NCBI GenBank assembly: GCA_027061705.1
Contig: JAMOVB010000123.1
Location: forward strand, 1-6,871
Reading direction: 5' to 3'
DNA length: 6,871 nt
Source: Desulfurococcales archaeon
Lineage (GTDB): Archaea > Thermoproteota > Thermoprotei_A > Sulfolobales > NBVN01
Part shown: positions 1-5,720 of the stretch, piece after piece
How positions within the stretch are numbered: position 1 is the first letter of the stretch
Layout: each line of letters opens with the position of its first letter
The notes under the pieces: model-generated
Seen by the model: only the letters and a program-made list of their open reading frames with translations
Databases searched by the model: none
Told to the model about the DNA's origin: nothing
Translations under genes and position numbers: made by a program

Positions 1-225
1 TATGACTCCGAGGAAGCGAAGCCCCTTACTCTTGAGGAGGTTCATAAACTTCCAAACGGTCGACGCGTGTATACCCATATCATCAGCAACCCTAGTTATC
101 TCGGGTATGTACTCGTAGCTCTGTATCTGGTCTATGAAGTCAAGCAGCGACGGGTTGAGATACCGTCTAAACGACGTCGCTGAGTGCCTAGACTGCTCAC
201 CCGCCTTCCCGTTCTTGCCCGACAA
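1..225 (-). CDS. winged helix-turn-helix DNA-binding protein, Lrp/AsnC-like (partial, 3' end outside window)
   Basis: Reading the minus strand from a TTG at 225 gives 75 open codons that continue past the left edge. Residues 1-24 are a polar, basic tail (starting MSGKNGKAGE). Residues 26-36 form a first helix (SLLDFIDQIQ), 41-51 the second helix (PEITRVADDMG), and 53-67 the recognition helix (HASTVWKFMNLLKSK), followed by a strand-like RFLGVI. That is the order of a winged HTH as in Lrp/AsnC-type archaeal regulators. The start is set by an in-frame TAG directly before the TTG and by a GAGGTG Shine-Dalgarno whose GGTG lies seven bases upstream; the next in-frame Met is residue 50, inside the HTH. 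The effector domain is not visible, so ligand and targets are unknown. It could also be another type of wHTH protein. It is not co-transcribed with the ABC operon, and a role in controlling it is not shown. Confidence 0.7.
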   Translation of the reverse strand, partial: MSGKNGKAGEQSRHSATSFRRYLNPSLLDFIDQIQSYEYIPEITRVADDMGIHASTVWKFMNLLKSKGLRFLGVI

Positions 226-273
226 CTAGGGGCACCTCGTAAATACTTCATCAGTAGGATTTATTAATTTAAT
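226..273 (-). promoter_or_regulatory. putative promoter and Shine-Dalgarno of the HTH gene
   Basis: A 15-base A/T-only tract at 259-273 (minus strand ATTAAATTAATAAAT) resembles an archaeal TATA box. A start site about 25 bases downstream would fall near 240, giving a leader of about 15 bases that contains GAGGTG (GGTG at 236-233) before the TTG start at 225. The geometry fits, but it rests on composition and spacing only. Confidence 0.45.
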
Positions 274-309
274 GACCAAGAAATACTTCCGTGATGTCGT
301 TAAGTATTT
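241..309. repeat. three copies of AAATACTT, two in inverted arrangement (operator-like)
   Basis: AAATACTTC occurs at 241-249 and again at 281-289, exactly 40 bp apart. The inverted form AAGTATTT lies at 302-309, so 281-288 and 302-309 form a perfect 8-bp inverted repeat with a 13-bp spacer and 21-bp centre-to-centre distance. The sites flank the putative TATA tract of the HTH gene on helically phased spacings, as expected of regulator sites. Caution: the same nine bases also occur inside the HAD gene at 859-867, where they encode Lys-Tyr-Phe, so the motif is not unique to this gap. Confidence 0.35.
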
Positions 310-355
310 AGAAGAACTTATTCAAGTCATTCTCGAGCTGATAGAGCTAATCTCT

Positions 356-420
356 ATACATCAATGTATTAATGAAGTTCGGAAGGCCTTTCCTTATGGA
401 CATCTTATTTTCTGTATACA
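356..420. repeat. cluster of short perfect palindromes
   Basis: Three dyads sit within 65 bp: ATACATcaATGTAT at 356-369 (6-bp arms, 2-bp spacer), AAGGCCTT at 383-390 and TGTATACA at 413-420. The first and third share a TGTAT half-site. They could be binding sites for a dimeric regulator, or chance dyads in AT-rich DNA. There is no direct link to a gene. Confidence 0.25.
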
Positions 421-421
421 T

Positions 422-505
422 ATACTGTCAGTAGTACAAAACAGCACTTTTCATCACTGCTTGAGAACATTGTATAGGAATCGCTTTGGTCCCGCTTGAC
501 AGTAT
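422..505. repeat. 9-bp inverted repeat ATACTGTCA / TGACAGTAT
   Basis: ATACTGTCA at 422-430 is the exact reverse complement of TGACAGTAT at 497-505, separated by 66 bp. No transposase or target duplication is visible around it, so a mobile-element reading is unsupported. A chance match in a gap of this length is quite possible. Confidence 0.2.
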
Positions 506-547
506 CTAAAATTAATTACTTGGCATCACATTCTATAACACATCACG

Positions 548-588
548 GCCCACGCCCCCGTTAAAAACTGGCGTTAACGGGGCTGGGC
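548..588 (-). terminator. long hairpin at the 3' end of the HAD gene, probable terminator or 3'-end structure
   Basis: Arms 548-552 and 584-588 pair (GCCCA/TGGGC), then 554 with 583, then 556-564 with 574-582 (CCCCGTTAA/TTAACGGGG). This gives 15 base pairs with two single-base bulges (553 and 555) and a nine-base loop at 565-573. On the minus strand the structure begins at the first base of the HAD stop codon (TAG at 590-588). The T-rich signal typical of archaeal termination is not immediate: only a T4 run appears, about 35-40 bases further on (508-511). It may therefore protect or define a 3' end rather than terminate by itself. Confidence 0.5.
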
Positions 589-1274
589 TAGGCACCTAAG
601 TCAGAAACAAGCTTGTAGGCTAGGCGGACTGCGTTAAGGAGGCCGTCGGCAACGCCGTCAGGCTCCCGCCTACATCCCTTAAGCTCACGCACAGCGACCG
701 CCAGCATCCCAGCATCCTTAGCTCCCTCCACGTCAGCACACCTATCCCCTATCATTACCGTGGAACTCGGGTTACTTCCCAACCTCCTGACGCACTCTAT
801 GAACAGCCTTGGGTCTGGTTTCTTAGCCCTTACGTCAGACCTAGTCACGATAACGTCGAAATACTTCCTGATCCCAAGCGCGTCGACTATGGCGTGAACC
901 ACAGGGCCGTCACCGTCCGTTAGGAGCGCAGTCCTGTCGAAGAGCTTCCTAGCCTCGCGGAGTGCTTGAATAGCGTCCTCAAACAGTATGGCGTACTTCG
1001 CGTGGTAGGCCACATGCATGCGCTCAACATCATCCCTCCCTACCTTCAACTTGAATCCAAGCCTTCTAGCAAGCTTCGTTAGGGCGGCCCAGGTAGCCTC
1101 GGTTGATTCCAAACCTTCTTCATTAACGAGCCTCCAGTACTCCTCAAGCATCTCCTCAGGTTCGAAGGCGTTGCCATGCATCTCGGCGAACGCCTTGGCT
1201 AGGGCCTCGTGGGCTAGGTCATCCGACTCAGGCTTGATTATAGTTCCGAAGAGGTCTATGGCCACTGCACGCAT
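588..1274 (-). CDS. HAD-superfamily hydrolase (haloacid dehalogenase-like, C1-capped subfamily I)
   Basis: A 228-residue soluble protein with the four HAD motifs in order: motif I D7-L-F-G-T11, motif II Thr119 (ALLTDG), motif III Lys152 in KKPDP, and motif IV G176-D177-x-x-x-D181. The mostly helical stretch at about 15-105 between motifs I and II is a C1-type cap, and the length is normal for this class. Asp7 would be the nucleophile. The usual second Asp of phosphatases (DxD) is Phe9 here, as in the DxY/F motif of 2-haloacid dehalogenases, so general acid/base catalysis as in standard phosphatases is doubtful and the substrate is open (phosphate ester, other leaving group, or weak activity). 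The ATG at 1274 is supported by GGGTG five bases upstream. It diverges from the membrane-protein gene and is not in the transporter operon. Family assignment is firm; function is not. Confidence 0.88.
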   Translation of the reverse strand: MRAVAIDLFGTIIKPESDDLAHEALAKAFAEMHGNAFEPEEMLEEYWRLVNEEGLESTEATWAALTKLARRLGFKLKVGRDDVERMHVAYHAKYAILFEDAIQALREARKLFDRTALLTDGDGPVVHAIVDALGIRKYFDVIVTRSDVRAKKPDPRLFIECVRRLGSNPSSTVMIGDRCADVEGAKDAGMLAVAVRELKGCRREPDGVADGLLNAVRLAYKLVSDLGA

Positions 1275-1373
1275 GCGCGCACCCAGCTATGAGTGCGTAC
1301 CGGGGTTTATGCCGGTTGCTGTGGTTAATGCTAATAAGGCCGCAATACATCCCACGCTTAGGCAGGTGGTGTT
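1275..1373. promoter_or_regulatory. divergent promoter region between HAD gene and membrane-protein gene
   Basis: These 99 bp must carry both promoters. For the minus-strand HAD gene, an ATAAAC stretch (1305-1310) lies about 35 bases before the ATG, with GGGTG at 1284-1280 as Shine-Dalgarno. For the plus-strand gene, the AT-rich GGTTAATGCTAATAAGG (1323-1339) could hold a TATA-like element, with AGGTGGT at 1364-1370 as Shine-Dalgarno. The TATA assignments are weak; the Shine-Dalgarno assignments are better. Confidence 0.35.
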
Positions 1374-1961
1374 TTGAGAGCCTCCATACTAGCCGCCGTA
1401 CTGCTAGTTGCGTCGGCAGTTGCGCTTGCGTACGCTACGCTCGCTGTGGGTCGCCCAGCAGGCCCGGTGTGGGAGGACTTTCTAGGAGTGTCGGCGGCAG
1501 TGTGCGGGGTTGCCGGCGCTCTAATACTGCTTAAGGCTGTGTGGGGCGGGGGCGAGGAGGGCGAGTACCTGGAGTCCTACGAGCTTCTCGGCGGTGCTGC
1601 TGTCTGCCGGGCGGAGAGGATAAACAGGCATAAATGTGTCGTTAGGGCGGAAGCGCTAAGCATGGGTTTGGAGGAGCTATTCCGGAGCCTCGTTAAGGTT
1701 CTTCCTGAGGCGTGTGGGTATAGGGTTAGGGAGAGGTTGGGCCCTACAGCAGTTATGTGTAGGGGTAGCGTTATGGGTAGGGGGTTTAAGGGAGGGAACG
1801 TTACTTTAGTCGTGTTTAGGAATGATGATGAGGGCTCTGTCGAGCTGACGTACATTCTGGACCCGCTTCACGCTAGGGGCCTAGTCGATCTTAAGGAGGC
1901 TGCTGACGAGGTTGAGGGCGTGCTTAGAAGGGTTGTTGGGGGTTCCAAACCGCCTGTTTGA
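1374..1961 (+). CDS. two-helix membrane protein with a soluble C-terminal domain, family not recognised
   Basis: A 195-residue protein that I do not recognise. Residues 3-25 (Ala/Leu/Val-rich) and about 36-57 are membrane helices joined by a short loop (RPAGPVWED), which would place both termini on the same side. Residues 60-195 form a mixed charged/hydrophobic domain with alternating strand-like and helical stretches, for example NVTLVVF at 142-148 and SVELTYIL at 155-162, and a helix at 170-187. It has four cysteines (C78, C88, C114, C129) besides C44 in the second helix; disulfides are possible. The TTG start is chosen because GGTG ends five bases upstream and the first helix follows at once. 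G-rich, high-GC codon use matches the other genes, and it is convergent with the ABC operon with only 48 bp between. It shows no sign of lipobox, protease, kinase or nucleotide-binding motifs. That it is a real gene is likely; its role is unknown. Confidence 0.72.
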   Translation: MRASILAAVLLVASAVALAYATLAVGRPAGPVWEDFLGVSAAVCGVAGALILLKAVWGGGEEGEYLESYELLGGAAVCRAERINRHKCVVRAEALSMGLEELFRSLVKVLPEACGYRVRERLGPTAVMCRGSVMGRGFKGGNVTLVVFRNDDEGSVELTYILDPLHARGLVDLKEAADEVEGVLRRVVGGSKPPV

Positions 1962-2009
1962 GGTTGTTTAAAAAGGCTCTTATTAGCCGCCCGAAAGCCG
2001 GTCCTAGGC
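1962..2009 (-). terminator. convergent gap with a possible terminator of the ABC operon
   Basis: The ABC operon (minus) and the membrane-protein gene (plus) end 48 bp apart. On the minus strand a weak hairpin overlaps the permease stop (arms 2007-2011 and 1995-1999, 5 bp, 7-base loop), and a T5 run follows at 1974-1970, about 36 bases past the stop. Oligo-T runs are the main archaeal termination signal, so this could end the operon transcript. No comparable T run is seen for the plus strand. Confidence 0.3.
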
Positions 2010-2903
2010 TTAGACGGTCCTCTCCTCCTTGAAGTAGATCTTACCTAGGGACCTCGGCGGCGCTAGCTTCCTCTTCAGCGGCGTTACCATGAATATCACC
2101 ATCGCAGCTAGGGCTGCTGCGTAGGGTATCATGTTCGTTATGTGTATCGAGAGCCCCAGTATGCCTTGAAGCACGAACTTATTGCTCAGCAGGCCGGCGA
2201 ATACTGCTGCTGACGCTATGGTTAGTAGCGGGTGTCTGCCGGCAGCTAGTGAGATGGCGAAGGATATCCATCCGTTGCCCATCCCCATGCCCTCGCTGTA
2301 GGGTGCTGGGGAGTACGCTAGGAAGAAGAATGACGCGCCCAGACCTATCAGTGCGTATCCCAGTAGCCCCGCTATTATCCTAGTCTTCAGTACGTCCACA
2401 CCCAGCGCTGAGGCTGCGTGCGGGTTCTCGCCGGCAGCCCTTATCGCCGCACCTAACTTCGTGTTAACTAGTATGTAGTGCATTATCACGCCGAGCACTA
2501 TAGCGAATATCAGTAGCCCGATGTCGAATACCCAGCTCAGCGGGTAGGATACTACCTTACCCGTAGTGCTTCTTATGGGCATCGCGACCAGTGCTGAGAG
2601 TCCGTAGCCTACGAACATTAGGGAGAGGCCTATCGCTCCGTGGCTTATCGGGAGCTTGGTGACCATGTACGCTATGAAGGCTCCGAACGCCGCAGCTATT
2701 ATGAGGGCTACGACTGACCCGGCATACGCGGTTCCCGCCAGTAGCGCGACGGTGTAGGCTATCGCAACGCCTAGTGTGAATACGCCGTCGATCGCTAGGT
2801 TCAAGACTCCCGACTTCTCGAACACACCGTGACCTACTGCCGTCAGGTAGTAGGCGGCGAATGCGGGGGCGACCGCCATTATTATGTTAGTTACCCACAC
2901 CAT
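2010..2903 (-). CDS. BMP-type ABC importer, shorter permease subunit (NupC/YufQ-like)
   Basis: This integral membrane subunit belongs to the BPD_transp_2 permease family and would form half of the channel of a BMP-type, probably nucleoside, importer. It is about 297 residues, the usual size, with some eight to nine hydrophobic helices. Family marks, counted from ATG 2903, are EKSGVLNLAIDG near 29-40, the cytoplasmic ATPase-coupling loop GAAIRAAGENPHAASALGVD at about 151-170, and GNGWISFAISLAAGRHP near 209-225. The C-terminus is a basic tail. Three starts compete: GTG 2912 (4-base overlap with the previous stop), ATG 2909 and ATG 2903. I prefer 2903 because GGTGAT at 2913-2908 then stands four bases before the start, matching the five-base spacing of the same motif before the other permease. 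It is the last gene of the operon. Confidence 0.9.
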   Translation of the reverse strand: MVWVTNIIMAVAPAFAAYYLTAVGHGVFEKSGVLNLAIDGVFTLGVAIAYTVALLAGTAYAGSVVALIIAAAFGAFIAYMVTKLPISHGAIGLSLMFVGYGLSALVAMPIRSTTGKVVSYPLSWVFDIGLLIFAIVLGVIMHYILVNTKLGAAIRAAGENPHAASALGVDVLKTRIIAGLLGYALIGLGASFFFLAYSPAPYSEGMGMGNGWISFAISLAAGRHPLLTIASAAVFAGLLSNKFVLQGILGLSIHITNMIPYAAALAAMVIFMVTPLKRKLAPPRSLGKIYFKEERTV

Positions 2904-2907
2904 CGCC

Positions 2908-2913
2908 ATCACC
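2908..2913 (-). promoter_or_regulatory. Shine-Dalgarno GGTGAT overlapping the stop of the long permease gene
   Basis: GGTGAT on the minus strand contains the TGA stop of the upstream permease (2911-2909) and precedes ATG 2903 by four bases. It is a full match to the archaeal anti-Shine-Dalgarno core and decides the start choice for the last gene. Termination and reinitiation at this point would couple the two permeases' translation. Confidence 0.6.
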
Positions 2914-4126
2914 CTCTGCCACGCACGATCCTTATCCTATATTCTGAGAACACTCTCAATATGGTGAACGTCGTCAACACGAAGCCTATCAGCACGTACG
3001 TTAGGGCGCCGCTGCTTATCATAGCCCCTCCGCTGATGCTGCCTAACGATGCCTGCAGGTTTATACCTGCTTGGAATAGGCTGGCCACGATGTAGGCGGC
3101 GAACGGAACTCCTCGGAGATCGAGCATGGAGAGCCACGACACTAGGATAGCTGTGTAGCCTATGTTGTGGGTCGGGGGCGTCGTTATTGTTTTGATCTTC
3201 ATCAGCTGGTACATGTTGCCGGCGAAGAATATCGTGCCGACGAGGCCGGCTATGGCACCGCTTATGGTTAGCACGGCTACGATGTACTTACGCACGCTTA
3301 TGCCAGCAGCCTTCAGCGCGTTGGGGTTGGAGCCTAGGATCCTCAGCCTTAGCCCGAACGTCGTGTGCCTCAGTATGAACCACGCCATGATGAACACCCC
3401 TATCATTATCCCGACGCCTTCCCAGGTGGCGGTAGTTGACACGCTTATCCTAGAGAACTGCAGCGCCGGGTGCAGAGGGTTCGACAGCCCGAAGCCGCTC
3501 GTCGATATCGTAACTCCCTGGAGCGGGCCATAAACGACGTAGTTGTAGAGGTAGTACGCTATGTAGTTCATGATCAGCGTGGTTGCTACCTCATCAATAT
3601 CTAGGAAGGCCCTCATCAGGCTAGCTATTAACGCCCACATAGCCCCAGCCAGCGAGGCCAGTATGAGCATTAGGGCGACGCCTGCTTGAGGGCTCATGGA
3701 TAGCTTAGCAACTACCTCCTTACCGGTAGCGGTTGGTGTGGGGAGTATGAAAGCCCCTGGCACGCCTGAGTATTGGGCAGCGGCCGAAGGGCTAACGTAT
3801 ATGTAGTGGACGGCTATGCAGAGACCTATGAATGCGGAGGCTATCATGCCCCATATGATCTGCCCTTCAGCACCGATGTTCCATATGGCGGCGTTGAATG
3901 GTATTATTAGGGCTACGCCGAGTATGACCAGCATTACGAACGTCTGGAGCATTTGGGGGGATACGAGCGAGACCCCTATGGATGAGTAGACGAGTCCCGG
4001 AGGAACCCGGGCTAGGGCGTAGAGAGCTATGGTGGCTAGGAATACGCCGAGGATTATCGATAAAAACGGGATTATAATGCCTCCAAACTTGAGTGGTTTG
4101 ATCCTCCTCGTTACGACTAGCCTCAC
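2909..4126 (-). CDS. BMP-type ABC importer, longer permease subunit (NupB/YufP-like)
   Basis: A 405-residue polytopic membrane protein of the BPD_transp_2 family, partner of the shorter permease. About ten hydrophobic segments are visible, including 15-38, 61-79, 88-110, 148-172, 236-253, 281-304, 340-358 and 374-391. Diagnostic stretches are WNIGAEGQI at 82-90, DEVATTLIMNYIA at 178-190, and the ATPase-coupling loop with GSNPNALKAAGISVRKY at 265-281. Bacterial relatives are usually nearer 350 residues; the excess includes a loop of about 40 residues (106-146, rich in Ser, Ala, Pro and Thr) between helices, probably outside the membrane. The GTG start lies one base after the ATPase stop and is preceded by GGTGAT at 4137-4132 inside the last ATPase codons, with a five-base spacer. 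Family assignment is secure; the nucleoside substrate is inferred. Confidence 0.92.
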   Translation of the reverse strand: MRLVVTRRIKPLKFGGIIIPFLSIILGVFLATIALYALARVPPGLVYSSIGVSLVSPQMLQTFVMLVILGVALIIPFNAAIWNIGAEGQIIWGMIASAFIGLCIAVHYIYVSPSAAAQYSGVPGAFILPTPTATGKEVVAKLSMSPQAGVALMLILASLAGAMWALIASLMRAFLDIDEVATTLIMNYIAYYLYNYVVYGPLQGVTISTSGFGLSNPLHPALQFSRISVSTTATWEGVGIMIGVFIMAWFILRHTTFGLRLRILGSNPNALKAAGISVRKYIVAVLTISGAIAGLVGTIFFAGNMYQLMKIKTITTPPTHNIGYTAILVSWLSMLDLRGVPFAAYIVASLFQAGINLQASLGSISGGAMISSGALTYVLIGFVLTTFTILRVFSEYRIRIVRGRG

Positions 4127-4127
4127 G

Positions 4128-5699
4128 TTACATCACCATGAGCTTCTCTATCTTATCACGGTCCGCCTTCTCGGCGGGGAACACGCCCACAATCCTTCCG
4201 GAGTTCATGACGGCTATCGTGTCGCTTACCTGGAATATCTCGTCGAGATCCTCTGAAGCCATGATGACCGCTATCCTATCCTTAATCACCTTATCCTTGA
4301 TTATCTTCCTCACGTTGATAGCCGTAACCTCGTCCAGAGCTCTCGTCGGGTTGTAGGCCACGAGCATCTTCTTCGCCACGGTCAACTCCCTACTCACCAG
4401 CACCTTCATTATGTTACCGCCTGACAGGAGCTTGACGGGGGTCTTGCTTGACGGTGTTACGACCTTATACTCCTCGATAATCTTCTTAGCCAGTGCCCTC
4501 ATCTTCCTCCAGTTAATTACTGTCTTAGCTATCAGCGGTAGCATCGCGAGGTTCTCCTCAATGTTGTTCTCGACTGACACGCCGTACTTCAGCGGCTCGT
4601 CCGGAATGTACCCTACGCCGAGCTTCCTTATGTGCCCTACACCCTTATTCGTCATGTCCTTCAGGTCGCCGTTAGTGCGTATGAGTATCTTGCCCTTCCT
4701 AACCTTCCTCAACCCGACGATGGCCTGTATCAGCTCAAGCTGCCCGTTCCCGGCCACGCCAGCTATGCCTAGGACCTCCCCGGCCCTGACCTGGAGCTTA
4801 ACTCCCTTAACTGCGAAGGCGCCGTAGTCACCCATGACCCAGAGGTCCTTAACCTCAAGCACCACCTTGTCGTCGGGCTTTGACGACGGCAGCCTCTTAT
4901 ACGTGATCTCCGACGACCTAGCGCCGAACATCATCTTCCTGATAAGGTCCAGTGTCGCCTCCTTAGCGTTAACCGTGCCTACGTACTTACCTCTCCTCAA
5001 CACGGTGATCCTGTCGGCAGCCTCCATAGCCTCCGGTATCTTGTGCGTGATCAGTATGACGGACCCTCCCTGCTTTGCGAAGTCACGCATGAATCTGTAG
5101 AACTTCCTCTTCTCACGTATGGGCAGGAACGTTACGGCCTCGTCAAGCATTATCACGTGGGCCCCCAGCAGCACTGCCCTAAGTAGCTCGACAAGCTGCT
5201 TCTGCGTGTAGCTGAGCTTCCACACCTCGGTGTTCGGGTCTATCTTAATGCCTATCCTCTCGCTCTGCTCCCTTATGAAGTTCTCAACCTTCCTGATCTT
5301 AACCATCATGCCGTACTTCTCAAGCCCCAGTATGATGTTCTCAGCTATCGTCAGCGAGCCTATTATCTGAGGTATCTGCGATACGAGGGATATGCCATGC
5401 CTTATCGCGTCGAGGGGGGATGTGAACGTAACCCTCTTCCCGTCGACGTATATTTCGCCTTCATCGGGAACGTAAACGCCATAGAGTATCTTGACGAAGG
5501 TCGTCTTACCGGCACCGTTCTCGCCGAGTAGGGCGTGTACCTCGCCCTTCCTCAGGTCGAACTTAACGTGGTCTAAAGCCACGACGCCGGGGAATCGCTT
5601 CACTAAATTCCTAACTAAAATAGTTACCTCTCCCTTGGCGGGGGGTTGCCCTTCCTTTGAAAAAGGGGTTGGTTTTGAGGCTGCTTCCGGAGCGCTCAT
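4128..5699 (-). CDS. BMP-type ABC importer, fused double ATPase subunit (NupA/YufO-like)
   Basis: A 523-residue cytoplasmic protein with two ABC ATPase domains in tandem, powering the importer. Domain 1 (about 25-265): Walker A GENGAGKTT at 59-67, Q-loop Gln108, a degenerate signature LSYTQ at 162-166 (LSVGQ or LSGGQ is usual), Walker B ending D186-E187, and H-loop His219. Domain 2 (about 278-520): a Walker A remnant GIAGVAGNGQ at 311-320 without Gly-Lys-Ser/Thr, an intact signature LSGGN at 425-429, and PTRALD at 451-456 with Asn450 at the Walker B Asp position. A weak second Walker A is normal in this family; the weak first signature and DEAVT instead of DEPTA (186-190) are less usual. The 23-residue Pro/Ala-rich N-terminal tail precedes the first strand. 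ATG 5699 has GGGGGTG upstream with a six-base spacer, 21 bp after the binding-protein stop. Confidence 0.95.
   Translation of the reverse strand: MSAPEAASKPTPFSKEGQPPAKGEVTILVRNLVKRFPGVVALDHVKFDLRKGEVHALLGENGAGKTTFVKILYGVYVPDEGEIYVDGKRVTFTSPLDAIRHGISLVSQIPQIIGSLTIAENIILGLEKYGMMVKIRKVENFIREQSERIGIKIDPNTEVWKLSYTQKQLVELLRAVLLGAHVIMLDEAVTFLPIREKRKFYRFMRDFAKQGGSVILITHKIPEAMEAADRITVLRRGKYVGTVNAKEATLDLIRKMMFGARSSEITYKRLPSSKPDDKVVLEVKDLWVMGDYGAFAVKGVKLQVRAGEVLGIAGVAGNGQLELIQAIVGLRKVRKGKILIRTNGDLKDMTNKGVGHIRKLGVGYIPDEPLKYGVSVENNIEENLAMLPLIAKTVINWRKMRALAKKIIEEYKVVTPSSKTPVKLLSGGNIMKVLVSRELTVAKKMLVAYNPTRALDEVTAINVRKIIKDKVIKDRIAVIMASEDLDEIFQVSDTIAVMNSGRIVGVFPAEKADRDKIEKLMVM
4132..4137 (-). promoter_or_regulatory. 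Shine-Dalgarno GGTGAT inside the ATPase 3' end
   Basis: GGTGAT lies within the final Met-Val-Met codons of the ATPase gene and is followed by five bases and the GTG start of the long permease. It supports the GTG at 4126 and suggests coupled translation. Confidence 0.55.
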
Positions 5700-5720
5700 G
5701 CCTCACACCCCCTAAGTACC

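Larger units (their letters stand above)
226..587. other. AT-rich intergenic region without a convincing gene
   Basis: About 360 bp lie between the HTH gene start and the HAD gene stop. The stretch 241-545 is clearly richer in A/T than the coding DNA around it. An open frame of 75 codons exists on the plus strand (272-499), but it has no Shine-Dalgarno, its codon composition is unlike the neighbouring genes, and its product (His- and Ile-rich) has no recognisable motif, so I do not call it. The minus strand is broken by stops in all frames I read. The region holds the HTH promoter, the AAATACTT repeats, several short palindromes and the HAD-gene hairpin. I see no tRNA or clear C/D-box RNA. 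Confidence 0.6.

Noticed and set aside
241..300. Possible C/D-box small RNA suggested by TGATGA on the minus strand near 250
   Set aside because: The preceding base is C rather than a purine, and I found no properly spaced D box and terminal stem.
272..499. 75-codon plus-strand open frame in the AT-rich gap
   Set aside because: It has no Shine-Dalgarno, its ATG overlaps the TATA-like tract so it could not be served by it, composition differs from neighbouring genes, and the product has no recognisable domain.
422..505. Inverted repeat considered as the ends of a miniature transposable element
   Set aside because: The arms are only 9 bp, no target-site duplication is visible, and no second copy exists in the window.
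1018..1534. Plus-strand open frames of 119 and 81 codons across the HAD gene, the divergent gap and the start of the membrane-protein gene
   Set aside because: They lie opposite or out of frame with better-supported genes. The translations are Ser- and Arg-rich low-complexity and carry no domain.
1577..1855. 92-codon minus-strand frame opposite the membrane-protein gene
   Set aside because: It is antisense to a gene with a good ribosome site and membrane helices. The product is Ser/Thr/Pro-rich with no motif, a typical shadow of GC-rich coding DNA.
4029..5100. Plus-strand frames of up to 138 codons opposite the ATPase gene, considered as antisense genes
   Set aside because: The opposite strand encodes clear ABC ATPase motifs throughout, and these products have no family features.
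5700..5720. Internal promoter or terminator between the binding-protein and ATPase genes
   Set aside because: Only 21 bp are present, occupied mainly by a Shine-Dalgarno, with neither a T run nor an AT-rich box.
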